In this document: positions 14,173-18,176 of the stretch, in pieces
Numbering within the stretch: position 1 is the first letter of the stretch
Layout of the letters: each line of letters opens with the position of its first letter
NCBI GenBank assembly: GCA_003535195.1
Contig: DOHN01000195.1
Coordinates: forward strand, 1-18,176
Direction: 5' to 3'
DNA: 18,176 bases
Source: Ruminiclostridium sp.
GTDB lineage: Bacteria > Bacillota > Clostridia > DSM-8532
Position numbers and translations under genes: made by a program
The notes under the pieces: generated by a model
Told to the model about the DNA's origin: nothing
Databases searched by the model: none
What the model saw: the letters and a program-made list of their open reading frames with translations, nothing else

Positions 14173-15885
14173 ATGGGGGCAAAAGGTCAATTGGTTTCAA
14201 GAAGGAAGCTTTCGGCTAAAAACAGCATGAAAGACTTTAAAATGCTTTTGCATCAGCCGCTTCTGCTTCTCACGATTATAGCGGTTTTTGTGCTTCTGTT
14301 CATATTTATTATGCTTCCGATCTTTAATGTTTTTAAACTGAGTTTTACCAATGCCGAGGGTGGCTTTACCACCCAAAAATTTATTGAGATCATTCAGAAT
14401 AAGGGGTATGGGCAGACTTTTTTAAACAGTATGAAGCTGGGCCTAATCGTAGCTTTGGTTTCCACCTTTATTGGTTATGTTTTTGCATTCGCATTAACGA
14501 GAACTGAAATGCCCGGCAAGGGTTTTTTCAGGGCCATTGCAACCCTGCCTATCATTTCACCGCCCTTTATTCTCTCGCTATCCATTATTTTTCTGTTTGG
14601 CAGACAGGGATTGATAACGAAAACTTTATTTGGAATCGATACCTTCGACGTATATGGCATTCACAGCCTGATCGTCGTTCAGTCCATATCTTTTTTTCCT
14701 GTGGCGTTTCTCACCCTCACAGGCATTTTAGAGTCCATTGACACATCGGTTGAAGATGCCGCATATAACATGGGTGCGTCAAGGGGGCATATTTTTCGGA
14801 CCATCACCATGCCGCTATCAGCGCCTGGTATCGCAAGTGCGTTATTATTGGTATTTATCCAGTCCTTGGAGGATTTTTCGAATCCCGCTGTCATCGCCGG
14901 CGGATTTTCCACTCTGGCGGTAGAGACGTACCGGATCATCACAGGCATGTATGACCTGCAGGGAGGTTCGCTCCTGGCCATTATTCTGCTTTTGCCGACA
15001 GTCTGTGCATTTCTGCTGCAGAAATACTGGCTAAAGGGGAAGAGTTTTGTTACGGTCACAGGCAAGCCCTCCCAAAAAGGCAGAAAGCTTCACGAAAAAC
15101 ATATTATGTGGCCGCTTTTTGCTTTTTGTACCGTTATTTCCGGAATTATTATTCTTTTTTATGGAACCGTGCTCATAGGTTCCTTTATAAAAACATGGGG
15201 CATCAACTACACCTTTACTCTCGAACATTTTGAATATGTAATTTCATTAGGCTGGGACGCACTGAAGAATTCTATAACGCTGGCCACAATTTCCGCTCCC
15301 ATTGGCGGAATTCTGGGCATGATCATCGCTTTTCTTACCGTCCGAAAAAATTTCTTCGGCAAAAAGGTTATGGAGATTTCGTCCATGCTTACCTTTGCGA
15401 TCCCCGGAACTGTTTTAGGTATCGGCTATGTTTGCACCTTTAATCAAAAGCCCCTCCTGCTTACCGGCACAGCGCTTATTCTTGTCGCTGCTTTTACTTT
15501 TAGAAATATGCCCGTTGCCCTGGAAGCCGGCACTTCAACATTACTTCAGATAGACAGATCCATTGAAGAAGCCTCGACAATTTCAGGAGCGGACAATGGA
15601 GTGACCTTTAGACGTATCACGCTGCCGCTTTTGAAACAAGCATTTTTTTCGGGAATGGTCTATTCCTTTGTAAGGGCGATGACAGCTGTAAGCGCAGTTA
15701 TTTTCCTCACTTCACCCAAATGGACTCTGGCCACCACGAAAGTATTTTCATTGTTTGAAGCGAGCAAGTACAGCGCCGCAGCCTGCTATGTCATGATTAT
15801 GATTGTGATTATTCTTACGGCCATTGTGCTCATCAATTTCCTTGTGCAAACTCTGCTTGCTCCGAGAACCAAGGTATACAAATAG
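14173..15885 (+). CDS. ABC transporter permease, two fused domains (FbpB/AfuB-like)
   Basis: This 570-residue membrane protein forms the import channel; both transmembrane halves are on one chain, as in FbpB/AfuB. I count about 12 hydrophobic segments in two sets of six. Each half carries the EAA loop that contacts the ATPase: EDAAYNMGASRG (194-205) and EEASTISGADNG (465-476), each followed by an RxITxPL segment. I chose ATG 14173 because AAGGGGG (14157-14163) precedes it with 9 bases of spacing. The longer frame from ATG 14116 (589 residues) begins next to the hairpin tail and has no ribosome site. The ATPase gene follows after 32 bases. Confidence 0.92.
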   Translation: MGAKGQLVSRRKLSAKNSMKDFKMLLHQPLLLLTIIAVFVLLFIFIMLPIFNVFKLSFTNAEGGFTTQKFIEIIQNKGYGQTFLNSMKLGLIVALVSTFIGYVFAFALTRTEMPGKGFFRAIATLPIISPPFILSLSIIFLFGRQGLITKTLFGIDTFDVYGIHSLIVVQSISFFPVAFLTLTGILESIDTSVEDAAYNMGASRGHIFRTITMPLSAPGIASALLLVFIQSLEDFSNPAVIAGGFSTLAVETYRIITGMYDLQGGSLLAIILLLPTVCAFLLQKYWLKGKSFVTVTGKPSQKGRKLHEKHIMWPLFAFCTVISGIIILFYGTVLIGSFIKTWGINYTFTLEHFEYVISLGWDALKNSITLATISAPIGGILGMIIAFLTVRKNFFGKKVMEISSMLTFAIPGTVLGIGYVCTFNQKPLLLTGTALILVAAFTFRNMPVALEAGTSTLLQIDRSIEEASTISGADNGVTFRRITLPLLKQAFFSGMVYSFVRAMTAVSAVIFLTSPKWTLATTKVFSLFEASKYSAAACYVMIMIVIILTAIVLINFLVQTLLAPRTKVYK

Positions 15886-15917
15886 GGAGTTAAATTTAAG
15901 TGAACTGGGAGGTCATC

Positions 15918-17066
15918 ATGAAAACTATGGAAAGAGATATAGAGGAAATCCAGCAGTTTAGCGGTAAAAGCAGCGGAGTACGCTTATCGGGTGTGACGAA
16001 AATTTTCCCGCAGATGGAAGGCAATGGTGAGTTTGTCGCAGTAAGAAACATTGATTTAAATATAACCGATGGCGAGCTGGTGACTTTACTGGGTCCCTCT
16101 GGCTGCGGGAAAACGACGACATTGCGCATGATTTCCGGCTTTGAATATCCTACCTCCGGAGAAATTTTTATAGGCGACAGACCCATGGCAAATGTGCCGC
16201 CCAATAAAAGGGGTATATCCATGGTATTTCAGAGCTATGCTCTATTTCCCCATCTAAACATTTATGAAAATATAGCATACGGTCTACGAGTTAAAAAACT
16301 GTCCAAGTCGGTCATTCGTGAGCAGACCAATAAGGTGATCAAGCTCATGCAGCTTTCGGGCATGGAATCACGTTTTCCAAGCCAGCTTTCGGGCGGCCAG
16401 CAGCAGCGCGTAGCCTTAGCCCGCGCGATTGTTATAGAGCCAAAGGTGCTTCTTTTCGATGAACCTTTATCAAATCTTGACGCGAAGCTTCGAGAGCATA
16501 TGCGTGATGAACTGCGGTCACTCCAAAAAAGATTGGGTATCACAAGCCTTTATGTTACACATGATCAATCCGAGGCCATGGCCATCTCGGATAAAATAGT
16601 GATTATGGATAAAGGCGACCTGGTTCAAATGGGGTCTCCAAAAGAAATTTACGAATATCCGAATTCTCCGTTTGTAGCAAACTTTATCGGTAAGGCAAAT
16701 TTCCTCAGATGTGAATTGAAAGAGCTGAAAGATGGCTCCGCTTTTGTAAAAGTAGGAGATGTACCCATTACCGTACCGAATCCCGGACCCGTAGAAATTG
16801 AAGCAGGCGGCCAATACTGCCTTTGCATCCGCCCCGAATCCATTGAACTGATGCCGGAAGGAGACGGAATTCCAGGGGTTATATCAAGGGCTACATACTT
16901 CGGTTCAAAAATGGAATATGAGGTTCAAATGGGAGATAACCATCTTATCGTAGAGATATATAATCCCCAGCTTTCTGTTTTATTTCACGAAGGCGACCAT
17001 GTGAAGACAAAGCTTGATTTGGAATGCATCAGGGTACTCAAGGAAGAAGAAATCATTCAGGATTAA
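15918..17066 (+). CDS. ABC transporter ATP-binding protein (FbpC/PotA/MalK class)
   Basis: This 382-residue ATPase powers the importer from the cytoplasmic side. Motifs are Walker A GPSGCGKT (59-66), Q-loop QSYALFPH, signature LSGGQQQR (157-164), Walker B VLLFDEP (177-183), D-loop SNLDAKL and H-loop His215 in VTHDQSEA. Residues from about 235 onward form the C-terminal TOBE-type regulatory region found in FbpC, PotA and MalK proteins. ATG 15918 has GGGAGG (15907-15912) with 5 bases of spacing; a GTG at 15900 in the same frame would add six residues but lacks a ribosome site. An odd N-terminal extension of about 20 polar residues precedes the usual start of the domain. Family similarity alone does not decide the substrate. 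Confidence 0.94.
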   Translation: MKTMERDIEEIQQFSGKSSGVRLSGVTKIFPQMEGNGEFVAVRNIDLNITDGELVTLLGPSGCGKTTTLRMISGFEYPTSGEIFIGDRPMANVPPNKRGISMVFQSYALFPHLNIYENIAYGLRVKKLSKSVIREQTNKVIKLMQLSGMESRFPSQLSGGQQQRVALARAIVIEPKVLLFDEPLSNLDAKLREHMRDELRSLQKRLGITSLYVTHDQSEAMAISDKIVIMDKGDLVQMGSPKEIYEYPNSPFVANFIGKANFLRCELKELKDGSAFVKVGDVPITVPNPGPVEIEAGGQYCLCIRPESIELMPEGDGIPGVISRATYFGSKMEYEVQMGDNHLIVEIYNPQLSVLFHEGDHVKTKLDLECIRVLKEEEIIQD

Positions 17067-17096
17067 TAGAATAAGGGAGAGTTTGAGTGATAAAAA

Positions 17097-17996
17097 ATGA
17101 ATAAGCCAATCATCGGTCTGAATGTTGCGGCAGGCATCAATGTCAATGCTTTGGAAGCGGAGCTTGCATCGGTAAAGAAATGGGGGTACGATTGCGCAGA
17201 GATCGCCCTGGATGCCTTTCCGCTGATTATCTCAGGCAAGGAAAACAAGAAATTTGTAGAATATGCCGGTTCCATATTAAAAAAAGCGGGTCTGCACTAT
17301 TCGGCGCACATAGGCGTAGGACTTGATCTTAGAAGCAGGGATCAATACCGGCTGCATATGGATGCACTTTTGGCATCTATAGATATCTGTGCCAGGTTGT
17401 CCCTGAACCCTTTGGTACTCCATTTTGAACAGGATTCTCATAACCCGGAAGTGGAGAACCAATTTATAGAAGGCCATAAAAAGGCGGCTCTTTATGCGCA
17501 GCAAAAGGGAATAATGCTTTGCTTGGAGAATATTGAGGTGGAGCACTATAAACCTGTGCTTGAGGCCGTGAAGCTTGTCGGCCTTGCAAATTTTAAGATG
17601 AATCTGGATCTGGGGCATCTATATATTGCCTCCAAGTATTTTGGATTCTCTTTCGAAGAAGCAATCAGAGAATGCGCTCCCTATGTGGGCCATTGCCATA
17701 TCAACGACAATACCGGAATTTTTGAGCCCATGCGCCTTGAAAATTTCGACCTGTACCGGGCTCTTCCGATGGGATACCGTATTACCTTCGGAAGGGGTGA
17801 TATTCATATGCCGCCTTTTTATGGGGAAGTGCCCATTGAGTTTTCGATAGGAATTCTAAAAGCGGCCCGGTTCAGCGGGAAATATATTTGTGAATATCAA
17901 AGCCGGATTTTTACTCCTTTCAACCAACGAATCCAAAAGCATATAAGAGAAGTGATTGAACGCCAACCGGCAGCCAGCGAGGAAAAAGGTATTTAA
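17097..17996 (+). CDS. Sugar phosphate isomerase/epimerase-like TIM-barrel protein
   Basis: This 299-residue cytoplasmic protein belongs to the xylose isomerase-like/AP endonuclease 2 TIM-barrel superfamily. Likely metal ligands are seen at the ends of strands: Glu in LCLENIE, Asp and His in NLDLGHLY, His in HCHINDN, and Glu in CEYQSR; GRGDIHM is a further conserved loop. Members isomerise or epimerise ketoses, sugar phosphates and inositol derivatives, so it probably handles the imported compound. It lies 30 bases after the ATPase stop in the same direction and is probably the last gene of the transporter operon. The nearest ribosome-site candidate, GGGAGA at 17075-17080, is 16 bases from the ATG, so translation may be weak. 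No terminator follows before the tRNA promoter. Confidence 0.85.
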   Translation: MNKPIIGLNVAAGINVNALEAELASVKKWGYDCAEIALDAFPLIISGKENKKFVEYAGSILKKAGLHYSAHIGVGLDLRSRDQYRLHMDALLASIDICARLSLNPLVLHFEQDSHNPEVENQFIEGHKKAALYAQQKGIMLCLENIEVEHYKPVLEAVKLVGLANFKMNLDLGHLYIASKYFGFSFEEAIRECAPYVGHCHINDNTGIFEPMRLENFDLYRALPMGYRITFGRGDIHMPPFYGEVPIEFSIGILKAARFSGKYICEYQSRIFTPFNQRIQKHIREVIERQPAASEEKGI

Positions 17997-18034
17997 TACT
18001 GCATTTTAACCCGCAAGAAAAGAGTAAAAAAGAC

Positions 18035-18063
18035 TTGACCAGAATTGCGGAACCCGATATAAT
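18035..18063 (+). promoter_or_regulatory. Strong sigma-A promoter of the tRNA gene
   Basis: TTGACC (18035-18040) and TATAAT (18058-18063) are separated by 17 bases, 37 bases upstream of the mature tRNA. TGCGGAAC (18046-18053) is perfectly inverted as GTTCCGCA (18071-18078), flanking the -10 box. Confidence 0.85.
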
Positions 18064-18100
18064 ATATTCTGTTCCGCAGTTTAGCGGACCAAGCTGATAT

Positions 18101-18176
18101 TCCTCAATAGCTCAGTCGGTAGAGCATGCGGCTGTTAACCGCAGGGTCGTTGGTTCGAGTCCAACTTGGGGAGCCA
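18101..18176 (+). tRNA. tRNA-Asn (GTT anticodon)
   Basis: The 76-base sequence folds as a standard cloverleaf: acceptor TCCTCAA/TTGGGGA with one T-G pair, D arm AGCTCAGTCGGTAGAGC, anticodon stem TGCGG/CCGCA around loop CTGTTAA (anticodon GTT), and T arm GTTGG TTCGAGT CCAAC. The 3' CCA is encoded and forms the last bases of the window. Further tRNAs or an element using this gene as attachment site may follow outside the window. Confidence 0.97.

Noticed and set aside
15900..15917. GTG start of the ATPase gene
   Set aside because: No ribosome site precedes it, whereas ATG 15918 has GGGAGG five bases away.
1..18176. CRISPR arrays, insertion sequences, transposases, phage genes or toxin-antitoxin pairs
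   Set aside because: No regularly spaced repeats and no coding regions of these kinds were seen on either strand.

Overview
The window comes from an endospore-forming, low-to-mid GC Firmicute, most likely of class Clostridia. The evidence is a cotJ spore-coat operon, GGAGG-type ribosome sites in front of nearly every gene, a TGS-domain nucleoside kinase of a type common in Clostridia, and LytS/YesN-type sugar signalling. The species cannot be named from the sequence alone.

Layout. (1) 1-581, minus strand: cotJA, cotJB and a cotJC that stops after 37 codons. (2) 768-3666, plus strand: a nucleoside kinase with a ThrRS-like N-terminus, a palindromic hairpin element, then a THUMP-domain 23S rRNA-type methyltransferase, ended by a hairpin shared with the convergent gene. 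(3) 3739-6294, minus strand: a class A penicillin-binding protein with its own extended -10 promoter. (4) 6295-6716: a divergent intergenic region holding a GC-rich, internally repeated patch and the tyrS promoter. (5) 6717-8459: tyrS and a small XRE-family regulator. (6) 8727-17996: the accessory part of the window, a sugar sensing and uptake locus. (7) 18035-18176: a tRNA-Asn gene with a strong promoter; its encoded CCA is the last three bases of the window.

The locus at 8727-17996 is the most interesting region. A membrane-anchored type I periplasmic sugar-binding protein, a LytS-type histidine kinase and a YesN-type REC-AraC response regulator overlap one another and form a three-component sensor like XylFII-LytS-YesN. 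Directly downstream is an ABC importer whose three subunits (lipoprotein, fused two-domain permease, ATPase) look like 'ferric iron' FbpABC proteins. The binding protein, however, has His-Asp where the iron-binding Tyr-Tyr pair would be expected, which fits the AfuA hexose-phosphate binders. A metal-dependent TIM-barrel isomerase/epimerase closes the cluster. The simplest model is that an extracellular sugar is sensed by the YtfQ-like protein, the kinase activates the AraC-type regulator, and the regulator turns on import and isomerisation of a sugar, sugar phosphate or related acid. The substrate is not known.

The second item worth attention is cotJC: its first ~32 codons are intact and then the reading frame runs into unrelated sequence, as expected for a gene cut by an inserted element or by an assembly break.
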